Positions 44,221 through 52,505 of a DNA stretch of 64,000 nt are shown in pieces. A model generated the notes under the pieces. The model saw only the letters and a program-made list of their open reading frames with translations, made no database searches and was not told the origin of the DNA. Numbering within the stretch: the first letter of the stretch is position 1; every line of letters starts with the position of its first letter. The stretch is from Dyadobacter sp. CY312 (GTDB taxonomy: Bacteria > Bacteroidota > Bacteroidia > Cytophagales > Spirosomataceae): positions 248,001 to 312,000 of the forward strand of contig NZ_JAJUXG010000011.1 in assembly GCF_021390535.1 (NCBI RefSeq). Direction: 5' to 3'. A program made the position numbers and the translations under genes.

Positions 44221-44713
44221 GAGAATAGTCGTCTGCGACGATACACTGTTTGATGCCATTAGAATGGGCAATAATACCCTCGCAAAAGTGATGGGTGTGA
44301 ATGTCCCAAAAAAATGGACCGATTTCAGAGATACGTTTACTCCGTCCTACCATCGCTGGAAGGCACATCCTCCTCTTCGTGAATGGTGGGTTTATCTTAT
44401 CATACACATCCCTACTAACCAGCTCATTGGCTCATGCGGCTACAAAGGTGAACCGGATTCTACCGGCACTGTTGAGATTGGCTACGAAATCATACCTTCA
44501 TACAGAAACAAAGGACTTGGGACGGAAACAGCACGTAGCCTGGTAGATCACGCCTTTTCAAAAAGTGGAGTACATAAAGTAATTGCCCACACACTGGCCG
44601 AAGAGAACGCATCGGGACAGATATTGCAGAAAATTGGTTTCGTTCAAACAGAGGATATTGATGACTCAGATGAGGGCGCCTTATGGCGTTGGGAAATAAA
44701 AAAAACAAACTAA
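44201..44713 (+). CDS. RimJ/RimL-type GNAT acetyltransferase
   Basis: 170 residues. Ribosomal-protein-acetyltransferase-like GNAT: LRIVVCDDTLFDAIRMGNNT, WVYLIIHIPTNQLIGSCGYK, GTVEIGYEIIPSYRNKGLGT (acetyl-CoA loop R-N-K-G-L-G-T), HKVIAHTLAEENASGQILQK, IGFVQTED. The V-E-I-G-Y-x-I and E-N-x-x-S motifs place it in the RimL-like group. Natural substrate unknown. Start ATG 44201 lies in the loop of a perfect inverted repeat. Follows membrane protein B by 46 nt. Confidence 0.9.
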   Translation: MILTPNLRIVVCDDTLFDAIRMGNNTLAKVMGVNVPKKWTDFRDTFTPSYHRWKAHPPLREWWVYLIIHIPTNQLIGSCGYKGEPDSTGTVEIGYEIIPSYRNKGLGTETARSLVDHAFSKSGVHKVIAHTLAEENASGQILQKIGFVQTEDIDDSDEGALWRWEIKKTN

Positions 44714-44848
44714 CCTTAAATGGAATAAAATTTATCAGAATTCGCCGTTGTCATATTTTCAAAAAGAAATTGCATTGATTTTATAAATTTTTATCTTAAT
44801 TTATTGTTTGGTTGTCTACATTCCTAAATAACTACCCTTACCACAAGT

Positions 44849-46567
44849 ATGATGTCAATATCAAAAGATACATATCCCTGGCTGAAGCATTATCCCGAAG
44901 GTGTACCCTATGAAATAAATCCGGACGCGTATACCTCCTTACTGGACCTGATAGAGACCAGCTTTGCAAATTTCCCGGATAATCCGGCCTATACCAACAT
45001 GGATAAGGTCCTGACATTTGGAAAACTTGACCAGCTATCCCGGAATTTCGCAGCGTATCTGCAGAGTATAGGTCTTAAAAAGGGAGATCGTATTGCCATT
45101 CAAATGCCTAATGTGTTACAATATCCGGTAGCAATGTTTGGAGCGCTAAGGGCAGGTTTGGTAATTGTTAACACCAATCCTCTTTATACATCAAGAGAAA
45201 TGCAGCACCAGTTTAACGACTCAGGTGCAAAGGCAATCGTGATCATGGCCAACTTTGCAGCAAATCTTGAAAAAATCATTGCAAGTACTAATATTGAGCA
45301 CATTATCGTAACCGAAATAGGTGATCTGCTCGGTTTCCCTAAAAAACTGATCGTAAACGCAGTAGTAAAGTATGTGAAGAAAATGGTACCCGCGTACCAC
45401 CTTCCTAAAGTTACTTCGTTTGGAAGCGCCCTGCACACGGGTTCTGGTTTTACGTATCAGCGTCCCAACGTTTCTGGGATCGACGTCGCTTTTATACAAT
45501 ATACCGGTGGAACTACTGGTGTGTCGAAAGGAGCCATGTTAAGCCATCGTAATCTGATTGCCAATGTGGAAGCCGTAAATGAATGGCTTATGTCGAAAAT
45601 GAGAAATTCGGATCATGAAGGTTTGCTGACTATGGTGGCCGCATTGCCTTTGTACCACGTTTTTGCTATGACTATCAATGCGCTCTGTGGTTTGAAATGG
45701 GGTGCACTTAACCTGCTTATCACCAATCCCCGCGATATTCCCGGTTTTATAAAGGAACTCAAAAAATTCAAGATCAATATATTCCCGGGTCTCAATACAC
45801 TCTTTAACGGATTGCTGAATAATCCGGAATTTAAAAACATAGATTTCAGTGGTTTAAAAATCACCATTGCCGGCGGAATGGCTTTACAAAAAGTGGTTGC
45901 AAATCGTTGGGAAGAAGAAACAGGCTGCATACTTGTTGAAGGTTACGGACTTTCTGAAACTTCACCAGTGCTTTCAGTAAGCCCTCTCGATGGCAACCAC
46001 CGCATCGGAACAATCGGCGTTCCTTTTCCAAGCACGGAAATGCGCATTCTTAGTGATGACGACACTTGGGCCAAACTAGGAGAAAAAGGTGAAATATGCG
46101 CCAAAGGTCCTCAGATCATGCTTGGCTATTACAACAGACCCGATGAAACCGCGAAGGTGATTTTTGAGGATGAAAGCGGACGCTGGTTCAGAACAGGCGA
46201 TATCGGGATTGAAGATCCTGACGGGTTTTTCAAGATCGTAGACCGCAAGAAGGACATGATCCTTGTTTCAGGCTTTAATGTTTATCCAAATGAAATTGAA
46301 GGAGTGATAGCACAATGCCCCGGCGTGTTGGAAGTGGCCTGTGTAGGTATTCCCGACGAAAAAACGGGGGAACTGGTGAAAGTATATATTGTAAAAAAAG
46401 ATCCCGCTCTGACCGAGCAAACGGTAAAAGCATTTTGCAAGGAAAACCTGACAGCTTACAAATGTCCTAAACAGATTGAGTTCAGGACGGAACTACCAAA
46501 AACCAATGTTGGAAAAATACTTCGCAGGGCTCTCAGAGATGAAGAATTGGCAAAAGCGCCCAAATAA
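44849..46567 (+). CDS. fadD: Long-chain fatty acid-CoA ligase (FadD type)
   Basis: 572 residues. AMP-binding enzyme that activates fatty acids to acyl-CoA. Motifs: FIQYTGGTTGVSKGAMLSHR (ATP loop), LVEGYGLSETSPVLSV (A5), RWFRTGDIGIEDPDGFFKIV (A7), DRKKDMILVSGFNVYPNEIE (A8 and the FACS signature), and KTNVGKILRRALRDEE with the catalytic Lys. Size and motifs fit FadD closely. First codons ATG-ATG; either could initiate. Stands alone with a terminator after it. Confidence 0.94.
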   Translation: MMSISKDTYPWLKHYPEGVPYEINPDAYTSLLDLIETSFANFPDNPAYTNMDKVLTFGKLDQLSRNFAAYLQSIGLKKGDRIAIQMPNVLQYPVAMFGALRAGLVIVNTNPLYTSREMQHQFNDSGAKAIVIMANFAANLEKIIASTNIEHIIVTEIGDLLGFPKKLIVNAVVKYVKKMVPAYHLPKVTSFGSALHTGSGFTYQRPNVSGIDVAFIQYTGGTTGVSKGAMLSHRNLIANVEAVNEWLMSKMRNSDHEGLLTMVAALPLYHVFAMTINALCGLKWGALNLLITNPRDIPGFIKELKKFKINIFPGLNTLFNGLLNNPEFKNIDFSGLKITIAGGMALQKVVANRWEEETGCILVEGYGLSETSPVLSVSPLDGNHRIGTIGVPFPSTEMRILSDDDTWAKLGEKGEICAKGPQIMLGYYNRPDETAKVIFEDESGRWFRTGDIGIEDPDGFFKIVDRKKDMILVSGFNVYPNEIEGVIAQCPGVLEVACVGIPDEKTGELVKVYIVKKDPALTEQTVKAFCKENLTAYKCPKQIEFRTELPKTNVGKILRRALRDEELAKAPK

Positions 46568-46622
46568 TACATAACTGTTTTCAAGATAAAAAACAGAAAA
46601 AATCAAATACGATAATTTCAGG

Positions 46623-46660
46623 AAATAAGCCCGTGAACAGCGTTCTCCGGGCTTATTTTT
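46623..46660 (+). terminator. Intrinsic terminator after fadD
   Basis: Stem AAATAAGCCCG (46623-46633) with CGGGCTTATTT (46648-46658), then TTG. About 55 nt after the stop. Confidence 0.85.
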
Positions 46661-46783
46661 GTTGGTCTTTATCCATCCCGCTCTTCTCAAAGTTCATTAC
46701 GATTTGAACATAAAGCATTATTTTAGAACATCGTTTATGTATATTTATCCAAAACAAGTACTCAACCTTGATAGACAATTGTT

Positions 46784-47524
46784 ATGAATTTATACAAAAA
46801 GACCCTGGTTTTGCTGCACGGTCACGGAATGGATGATGCCATTTGGGACTATCTGGACGCAACATTAAATGACTATTTTACGATTGTAAGACCTAATATT
46901 TCTCTCTATACATCGTGCCAGACAGTAGAAGAATACGCAGACGAACTGCATCGATTCCTGACCAGTGCCAACATCACGAAATTTACGCTGATCGGCCACT
47001 CAATGGGAGGATACATTGCGCTGGCATTTGCTGAAAAATATCCTGATTTACTCGAAGGTTTCGGATTGGTACACTCAACCGCCTATGCCGATGATGACGC
47101 GAAAAAAGAACAGCGAAATAAAACCATTCAACTGCTGAACAACCACGGAACCGAAGCCTTTATTAAAGCCACAGCATCCAATTTATTCGGTGACAGGTTT
47201 AAAGAACTATTCCCGGAAAAAGTAGAGGCTCATATCCAGCGTTACGGGAAATTGCCTGCTCAGGCTCTGGCAACCGGGATGGCTGCCATGCGTGACCGCC
47301 CGGACAGAACAGCCGTATTAGCCTCAATGCCCTACCCTGTTCTTTTCATTATCGGAATGCAGGATAAGCTAATTCAGTTCGAAAGCTGTATCAGTTTATC
47401 GGACTATCCCAAACAGAATTACCCGTTCATTCTGGCAGAAGCCGGACACATGGGTATGGTGGAACGTCCCGACGCAACATCCAGAATGATAAGCTGGTAT
47501 ATGAATAAAATTTCTTCATTATAA
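46784..47524 (+). CDS. Alpha/beta-hydrolase
   Basis: 246 residues, no signal peptide. TLVLLHGHGMDDAIWDYLD (oxyanion-hole H-G), FTLIGHSMGGYIALAFAEKY with the nucleophile Ser in G-H-S-M-G, PVLFIIGMQDKLIQFESCIS (acid Asp), and AGHMGMVERPDATSRM with the catalytic His. Looks like a small esterase or peptidase-like hydrolase; substrate cannot be told. Monocistronic between two terminator-bounded regions. Confidence 0.9.
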   Translation: MNLYKKTLVLLHGHGMDDAIWDYLDATLNDYFTIVRPNISLYTSCQTVEEYADELHRFLTSANITKFTLIGHSMGGYIALAFAEKYPDLLEGFGLVHSTAYADDDAKKEQRNKTIQLLNNHGTEAFIKATASNLFGDRFKELFPEKVEAHIQRYGKLPAQALATGMAAMRDRPDRTAVLASMPYPVLFIIGMQDKLIQFESCISLSDYPKQNYPFILAEAGHMGMVERPDATSRMISWYMNKISSL

Positions 47525-47601
47525 TATCAGTTTTCATGACCTAAAATGAGTCAGCGTTCGTTAGTAATAACTGAATACTGACTCATTCTCTTTTCAACGC
47601 T

Positions 47602-48813
47602 ATGGCAAAATTCATTTTTACTCCCTTACTTAGAAATACCTGGCTTGTATTCATTCTGACAATTCTGATTTTATCTGGTTGTGACAATGAAAATAAACCT
47701 GTCGATCCGGTTCAGGAAAATAAGTATCTCAAAGAAAGCTCACTCATCAAGGAATTATCGAAAGATGATATCTTAAAAATAAATCCTCTGTTTGCCGCCT
47801 ATGTTAAGAACGGCATTAAAGTTTATAAGGTAACCTACAAAACTACCAACACCGACGGAGCCGAAATTACTGCATCAGGAGCTGTGATTATGCCGGTTTC
47901 TAACCAGCCGGCATCTATGATCAGTGTGCAGCATGGCACCATCACCACGGATGCAGAAGCTCCATCCCATTATGCCTCCAGTTCGGAAACAGCAACATTT
48001 GGAGCAATGTTTGGAGCCATGGGATACATCATCGCCTACCCTGATTACATTGGTTACGGTGCTTCCAAAGACCTGCCTCATCCATATGAACACAGAGCAA
48101 GCCTTGGCTCAGCCTCACTCGATTTGCTTAGAGCCTCAAAAGAGCTCCTGAAAGGTCAGACCGCTGTTAAATGGGATGAAAAGTTATTTCTGGCCGGTTA
48201 TTCAGAAGGAGGTTATGCGACCATGTCCCTTCAGAAGAGGATTGAAGAAGAGGCTTCAACGGAATTTAATCTGAGGGCTTCCAGCTGTGGAGCAGGTGCC
48301 TACGACAAAACTGCATTTATGAAAGAAATCATAAATAATCAGACTCATGCTGTTGTGAATTACAACCGGCTTTATCTATGGGTTTTGCTAAGCTACGACC
48401 GTATCTATAAATTAAACAAACCGGCGACTTACTATTTTAAGGAACCATGGGCAGCACAGATTGCGGCTGCAAATGGTGACCCATCCAAAGTCCTGATCAA
48501 TACCAGTTTCCATAACATTCTGACGGATTCTTTCAAAAAAGCATTAAACGACGGAACAGATCAGGATTTTATCAAAGCCATTGCTGATAATGATGTATAT
48601 AACTGGAAACCTAAAACGCCTACAAAGTTGTACCACGGATTGTCTGATCAGCTGGTTTTTCCTTTCAATTCGGTGAATGCAGAAGCAGCAATGAAAAAAC
48701 TTGGAGCCGCTGATGTTCAGTTTATTCCTGTTCCAGGAGGGGATCATGGTTCTACCATTACACCTTACCTTTTGGGGACACTGACATTCTTTCAGGACCC
48801 GAAATACAAGTAA
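47602..48813 (+). CDS. Secreted alpha/beta-hydrolase lipoprotein, lipase-like
   Basis: 403 residues. Lipoprotein signal (LTILILSGC, Cys about 27). Hydrolase core: VKVYKVTYKTTNTDGAEITA-like strands, SVQHGTITTDAEAPSHYASS, YIIAYPDYIGYGASKDLPHP, LFLAGYSEGGYATMSLQKRI with the G-Y-S-E-G nucleophile elbow, KLYHGLSDQLVFPFNSVNAE (acid) and PGGDHGSTITPYLLG (His). Resembles secretory lipases (LIP family) and acyl hydrolases exported by Bacteroidota. Substrate unknown. Confidence 0.88.
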   Translation: MAKFIFTPLLRNTWLVFILTILILSGCDNENKPVDPVQENKYLKESSLIKELSKDDILKINPLFAAYVKNGIKVYKVTYKTTNTDGAEITASGAVIMPVSNQPASMISVQHGTITTDAEAPSHYASSSETATFGAMFGAMGYIIAYPDYIGYGASKDLPHPYEHRASLGSASLDLLRASKELLKGQTAVKWDEKLFLAGYSEGGYATMSLQKRIEEEASTEFNLRASSCGAGAYDKTAFMKEIINNQTHAVVNYNRLYLWVLLSYDRIYKLNKPATYYFKEPWAAQIAAANGDPSKVLINTSFHNILTDSFKKALNDGTDQDFIKAIADNDVYNWKPKTPTKLYHGLSDQLVFPFNSVNAEAAMKKLGAADVQFIPVPGGDHGSTITPYLLGTLTFFQDPKYK

Positions 48814-48818
48814 TCCAT

Positions 48819-48826
48819 TATATTTG
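48819..48826 (+). promoter_or_regulatory. Bacteroidota-type -7 element for the cysM leader
   Basis: TATATTTG matches TAnnTTTG. Transcription from about 48833 would give a leader of about 180 nt before cysM, containing the small reading frame at 48853 and the hairpin at 48959. Confidence 0.45.
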
Positions 48827-48852
48827 CACCCAATTTAGTCTATAAGACAAAT

Positions 48853-48948
48853 ATGATTGTAACTATCATTACTGTAAATTCTTGTTTAAAGCCACGCTTT
48901 TCGTTCAATGTCAATGATGATGCACGATGTTGTTCTGGAATAAAATAA
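48853..48948 (+). CDS. Possible cysteine-containing leader peptide before cysM
   Basis: 31-codon reading frame with ATG 48853 about 20 nt after the predicted transcript start: MIVTIITVNSCLKPRFSFNV then NDDARCCSGIK. It holds three Cys codons, two in tandem (TGT TGT) six codons before the stop. It sits 67 nt before the cysteine synthase start, with an 8-bp hairpin in between. The layout suits a peptide whose translation senses cysteine supply, but it could also be a chance frame; no homologue is known to me. Confidence 0.45.
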   Translation: MIVTIITVNSCLKPRFSFNVNDDARCCSGIK

Positions 48949-48958
48949 CATTTTCAAA

Positions 48959-48978
48959 ATCGGTTTTCTGAAACCGAT
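48959..48978 (+). promoter_or_regulatory. Hairpin between leader peptide and cysM
   Basis: ATCGGTTT (48959-48966) pairs perfectly with AAACCGAT (48971-48978) over a 4-nt loop, 37 nt before the cysM ATG. No T-run follows, so it is not a plain terminator; it may mask or expose the translation start depending on ribosome position. Confidence 0.5.
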
Positions 48979-49015
48979 CATTTAATCCGGGACACATTTA
49001 ATACATTCTCTTGTC

Positions 49016-49888
49016 ATGTCATCACTTCTTGAATTGGTGGGTAACACGCCACTCGTTGAATTAAAGCATATCAATCCCAACCCAAAAGTAAAACTTTACG
49101 GCAAACTGGAAGGAAATAATCCCGGTGGCAGCGTAAAAGACCGTGCTGCCTACAGTATGATCAAAGGCGCTCTGGATCGTGGAGAAATAAAAAAAGGAAC
49201 CAAACTCATTGAAGCAACCAGTGGTAACACAGGAATTGCGCTTGCAATGATTGCGCGGCTGTTCGAGCTGGAAATAGAGCTTATTATGCCACAGAACTCG
49301 ACCCGAGAACGCGTACTGACCATGGAAGCTTTTGGTGCGAAAGTAACTTTAACGGAAACGATGGAAGGTGCCCGTGACTATGCAGAAGACAAAGCAGCGC
49401 ACAACGGTTATTTTATGCTCAATCAATTTGCAAATCCTGACAATTGGAAAGCGCACTATAACACAACAGGGCCCGAAATCTGGAAGGACACCACACAGCA
49501 AATTACACACTTTGTTTCATCCATGGGTACCACCGGCACTATTATGGGTGTATCGCGCTATCTGAAAGAGCAAAGTAGTAAAATTCAGATCGTTGGCTGT
49601 CAGCCGACGGACGGTTCCAGTATTCCGGGAATCAGAAAATGGCCGGAAGAATATCTTCCAAAGATATATGACAGAAACCGTGTGGATCAGGTAATAGAAG
49701 TTACCCAGGAAAATGCAGTTGATATGACACGCCGACTGGCAAAAGAAGAGGCAGTATTTGCAGGAATGAGCAGTGGCGGAGCAGCGTGGGCGGCAGTAGA
49801 GCTTGCTAAGGAATTAACTTCCGGAGTAATCGTATTTATTATCTGTGACCGCGGAGACCGTTACCTTTCCAGTGATTTGTTTGGCTAA
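49016..49888 (+). CDS. cysM: Cysteine synthase (O-acetylserine sulfhydrylase, CysM type)
   Basis: 290 residues. PLP enzyme making cysteine from O-acetylserine (or a phosphoserine analogue) and sulfide. Motifs: LLELVGNTPLVELKHIN, EGNNPGGSVKDRAAYSM with the PLP Lys41, ATSGNTGIALAMIARL (substrate loop), STRERVLTMEAFGAKV, VSSMGTTGTIMGVSRYL (phosphate cup), GMSSGGAAWAAVELAKEL, VFIICDRGDRYLSSDLF. N-P-G-G-S-V-K and length fit CysM rather than CysK. Long leader with a Cys-containing small frame upstream suggests sulfur-dependent control. Confidence 0.95.
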   Translation: MSSLLELVGNTPLVELKHINPNPKVKLYGKLEGNNPGGSVKDRAAYSMIKGALDRGEIKKGTKLIEATSGNTGIALAMIARLFELEIELIMPQNSTRERVLTMEAFGAKVTLTETMEGARDYAEDKAAHNGYFMLNQFANPDNWKAHYNTTGPEIWKDTTQQITHFVSSMGTTGTIMGVSRYLKEQSSKIQIVGCQPTDGSSIPGIRKWPEEYLPKIYDRNRVDQVIEVTQENAVDMTRRLAKEEAVFAGMSSGGAAWAAVELAKELTSGVIVFIICDRGDRYLSSDLFG

Positions 49889-49931
49889 GATTCCAGCAGT
49901 AGAAACCTTTTCGAAATTTTTATTGAATATT

Positions 49932-49974
49932 TTAGCGGTTAGCTGCAAGCCAAAGGCTAACAGCTAACCGCTAA
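49932..49974. repeat. Perfect 14-bp inverted repeat between convergent genes
   Basis: TTAGCGGTTAGCTG (49932-49945) with CAGCTAACCGCTAA (49961-49974); the loop has a nested AGCC/GGCT. It lies between cysM and the convergent membrane gene. Neither side has a good T-run, so it may be a weak bidirectional terminator or a copy of the GCTAAC-rich intergenic repeats often seen in Bacteroidota. Confidence 0.65.
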
Positions 49975-49981
49975 TTAATTA

Positions 49982-50401
49982 TCAGAACCAACCTGATCCC
50001 AAATTCCTAAATGGCCAGGGAATGGCAACCAGCATGATTACTAATGCCAGAGCATAAAAGTAAAGTACGGTTCTGTGCTTATCTGCACCTTCCAGCTTCT
50101 TGGATCTTACCCGGCCAACTGTAATCAATATGATCGCGATAAGCATCATAAATCCATGTTCAATAGAGAAAAAGCGAAAAACTTTTTCACTGATAAGGCT
50201 AAAATTAACCTTTGGACTCATTGTAAAAAGGATTAAGCCAATGAGCAACTGCGTATGTGTTGCGATGAGTGCGAAGAGATAGACTTTGCTATCTCCGCTT
50301 TTGTTGCTCTTCCAATTGGAGTAAGCTATGAAAATAGCAGCAAGGAGCAATCCTAATACCACATAACGCAAGCCCGAATGGGCACGTAGAAGAATGTTCA
50401 T
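49982..50401 (-). CDS. Small integral membrane protein of unknown function
   Basis: 139 residues with four membrane helices: about 10-27 (YVVLGLLLAAIFIAYSNW), 41-60 (VYLFALIATHTQLLIGLILF), 76-98 (FSIEHGFMMLIAIILITVGR) and 113-131 (LYFYALALVIMLVAIPW). Conserved-looking residues inside helices (RAHSGLRY, THTQLLIG, EHGFMML) include His in each of the first three, which recalls heme or quinone binding in b-type cytochromes, though I cannot prove it. Widely kept in Bacteroidota to my knowledge. Convergent with cysM. Confidence 0.78.
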   Translation of the reverse strand: MNILLRAHSGLRYVVLGLLLAAIFIAYSNWKSNKSGDSKVYLFALIATHTQLLIGLILFTMSPKVNFSLISEKVFRFFSIEHGFMMLIAIILITVGRVRSKKLEGADKHRTVLYFYALALVIMLVAIPWPFRNLGSGWF

Positions 50402-50569
50402 AAGGGTAAAACAAGTTACGGTGAATTTGTAAAGGGTACAAAGGTAACTCCCAATCTACCTTCTCCCAAATATTTGGAGGATACGGATACCATCTTGAAT
50501 GATCGGGAACTGGTAAAAATATAATTGCGATATTTGCACGAATGTCACGAGACCAAATCAATTAAAATA

Positions 50570-50872
50570 ATGATCATTTTTAACATCACAGTAAATATCA
50601 GCTACGCAGCTGAAAAAGAATGGCTTGCCTATATGAAAAGCACCCATATACCGGAAATAATGGCGACAAACCTGCCTACTGAGGTTAAATTGCTGCGTTT
50701 GCTCACTGAAATCGAAAATGAGGGATCAACCTATACTTCTCAATTTTCATTTCGCACAATGGAAGACTTTTTGGCCTATCAGACTGATTATCAATCCAAC
50801 ATCCAGGAGAAGCATCATCAGATTTTTAATGGTCAGTATGTATCTTTCCGTACACTTTTGGAAGAAGCCTGA
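50570..50872 (+). CDS. DUF4286-family protein
   Basis: 100 residues from ATG 50570 (MIIFNITVNISY); an upstream start at 50525 would add an unlikely 15-residue stretch. Ferredoxin-like alpha/beta sandwich pattern: NITVNISYAAEKEWLAYMKS, THIPEIMATNL, EIENEGSTYTSQFSFRTMED, HHQIFNGQYVSFRTLLEE. This small cytosolic family is typical of Bacteroidota and of unknown function; the fold resembles Dabb/ABM dimers. Confidence 0.85.
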   Translation: MIIFNITVNISYAAEKEWLAYMKSTHIPEIMATNLPTEVKLLRLLTEIENEGSTYTSQFSFRTMEDFLAYQTDYQSNIQEKHHQIFNGQYVSFRTLLEEA

Positions 50873-51091
50873 GCTTTGAAACATTGCTAAAATAAATTCA
50901 GACAAACCTTGTCTTGCGCTTGACATTACAGGATTAATTCTCTTTATTTAGTATACCATTCGTCATGGGAGTTAACAGAGAAATTGTAGAATTTGTACTT
51001 TTTCGTGAGTAGTTAAATTCTGTCAAAGTTCCGGATGTGTATGATATGACGTTTGGTTCAAAGTAATGTTTTACCTTAAACCTAAGTGCTT

Positions 51092-51472
51092 ATGAGACTG
51101 CAGATGCAAGCAATTCACTTTGATGCTGATCCTAGATTGTTGTCATTTATTCAACAGAAATTAGATAAACTGGACACCTTTTATGATAAGATTACAAGTG
51201 GGGAGGTATTTTTGAAGTTAGATAAAAGTGAAAATGCCAAGTTACATACCAAACTTTTAGAAGTTAAACTTTACGTACCGGGAGGAACCATGTTTGTCAC
51301 GGAAAAAGGAACAACATTTGAAGAGGCCACTGACCTGGCAGTAGACACGTTGAAAATGCAGGTTAAAAAGTTTAAAGACAAGCGAAGCAATGCACGAGTA
51401 ACCAAACCTCTCGAAGGCGAAGTTGACGAAGACGCTGCGGTAGCCATCCTGACGGAAGATAACGAGGAATAA
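51092..51472 (+). CDS. hpf: Ribosome hibernation-promoting factor (HPF/RaiA family, short form)
   Basis: 126 residues from ATG 51092; a GTG two codons upstream is less likely. Binds the 30S decoding centre in starved cells. Family features: MQAIHFDADPRLLSFIQQKL, DKLDTFYDKITSGEVFLKLD, VKLYVPGGTMFVTEKGTTFE, EATDLAVDTLKMQVKKFKDK. The tail is acidic (GEVDEDAAVAILTEDNEE), as in Bacteroidota members. Monocistronic, terminated at 51492. Confidence 0.92.
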   Translation: MRLQMQAIHFDADPRLLSFIQQKLDKLDTFYDKITSGEVFLKLDKSENAKLHTKLLEVKLYVPGGTMFVTEKGTTFEEATDLAVDTLKMQVKKFKDKRSNARVTKPLEGEVDEDAAVAILTEDNEE

Positions 51473-51491
51473 ACCTCATAAACATATTGAG

Positions 51492-51525
51492 AAGAAGCTG
51501 CCTTGACCGGGCAGCTTCTTTTTTT
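51492..51525 (+). terminator. Intrinsic terminator after hpf
   Basis: Stem AAGAAGCTGCC (51492-51502) with GGCAGCTTCTT (51510-51520) and a following T5. Confidence 0.9.
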
Positions 51526-51595
51526 GTGATAAACCGGGTTGTACAGATCCGGTATTTAACCGATTTTTGAAAATCATTTAATCAATATCATTCTT

Positions 51596-52009
51596 ATGGA
51601 CATAGAGCCAGTTGTTAATTCATCCTTTGATTACCTCTTTAAATTTACTCAGGACGAAGTGGTAAGATTCGCAGAGCTGACAGGCGACAACAACCCTTTA
51701 CACCTGGATGCAGAATATGCAGCAACCACTAATTTCAAAAGACCAATTATTCACGGCATGCTGGGAGCGACGGTTTTTACCAAGGTACTGGGCACACAAT
51801 TCCCTGGGTTCGGTTCCATTTATCTGAAACAGACCCTGGAATTTCTAAGACCCATGTTTGTGGAAAACGAATATAAAGCTGTGTTTACCATTAAATCAAT
51901 CCAGCCTGAAAAACACATTGCGGAAATATCAACCGAGATCGTTGATCTTGGAACAAAAAAAGTGGTGACGCGAGGTGTGGCGACCATGATTAATGAAAAG
52001 ATATTCTAA
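51596..52009 (+). CDS. MaoC-family (R)-specific enoyl-CoA hydratase-like protein
   Basis: 137 residues, single hotdog domain. FTQDEVVRFAELTGDNNPLH carries the hydratase 2 motif (Asp and His of the active site), followed by FKRPIIHGMLGATVFTKVLG, FGSIYLKQTLEFLRPMFVEN and KKVVTRGVATMINE. Converts trans-2-enoyl-CoA and (R)-3-hydroxyacyl-CoA; substrate chain length unknown. Stands alone, closed by a hairpin. Confidence 0.92.
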   Translation: MDIEPVVNSSFDYLFKFTQDEVVRFAELTGDNNPLHLDAEYAATTNFKRPIIHGMLGATVFTKVLGTQFPGFGSIYLKQTLEFLRPMFVENEYKAVFTIKSIQPEKHIAEISTEIVDLGTKKVVTRGVATMINEKIF

Positions 52010-52015
52010 AGCAGT

Positions 52016-52044
52016 GAGGCCCGGTTCAAATTGAACCGGGCCTC
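52016..52044. terminator. Bidirectional hairpin between convergent genes
   Basis: GAGGCCCGGTTCAA (52016-52029) with TTGAACCGGGCCTC (52031-52044): a 14-bp perfect, very G-C-rich palindrome with almost no loop. It sits between the MaoC gene and the convergent Hc1 gene. No T-run, but stem strength suggests a two-way transcription stop. Confidence 0.7.
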
Positions 52045-52068
52045 CAAATTTCTGGTGTGCTAGAGTAA

Positions 52069-52248
52069 TTACTCAGCTGCATTTTTCTTGTTCTGAACTT
52101 CAGAACGTATCTCCTGAGCCAAAGTCTTAAGATCCTGCATGCCTTTACGTACACGTGTACCTGCAGCTTGGTTCTCTTTGTTGTAGAACTTATCGAAATC
52201 ACCTTCCAAAGAAAGAATCAAATCTTTTACTTCATCAAATCGTGCCAT
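52069..52248 (-). CDS. Histone H1-like protein Hc1
   Basis: 59 residues: MARFDEVKDLILSLEGDFDK, FYNKENQAAGTRVRKGMQDL and KTLAQEIRSEVQNKKNAAE. This is the compact Hc1-like (PF07432) protein of Bacteroidota, recognisable by the K-F-Y-x-K-x-N-Q-A-A-G-T-R-V-R-K-G-M-Q core and the L-A-Q-x-I-R-x-E-V-Q helix. Small, helical, DNA-associated; likely helps shape the nucleoid. Start CAT at 52246-52248, stop 52069-52071. Own transcription unit, followed by the hairpin at 52016. Confidence 0.92.
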   Translation of the reverse strand: MARFDEVKDLILSLEGDFDKFYNKENQAAGTRVRKGMQDLKTLAQEIRSEVQNKKNAAE

Positions 52249-52447
52249 GTTTTTATTTGTTTTTTTAGTTTAAAAATGCCCAAAACAAGCTAGAAACGCA
52301 TGTTTTGCCCGAAATTTAATAATTAAAAGCATTACCGCAATCCAAAAAACAAAAAAAAACAATACTATAATGCAATTTACAAGTCATGTTATAGTTAACA
52401 TGTTAACTATCAAATAGTTGAGAAAATAAAATATTTTTGAAATATTT

Positions 52448-52481
52448 AAAAAAAAGAGGGCATTTTTGATAAAATGCCCTC
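52448..52481 (-). terminator. Intrinsic terminator of the oxoamine synthase gene
   Basis: GAGGGCATTTT (52456-52466) with AAAATGCCCTC (52471-52481), 4-nt loop; on the minus strand followed by T8. Twenty-five nt after the stop at 52506. Confidence 0.9.
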
Positions 52482-52505
52482 AGTATCTCAAAAATGAAGA
52501 TTTAG

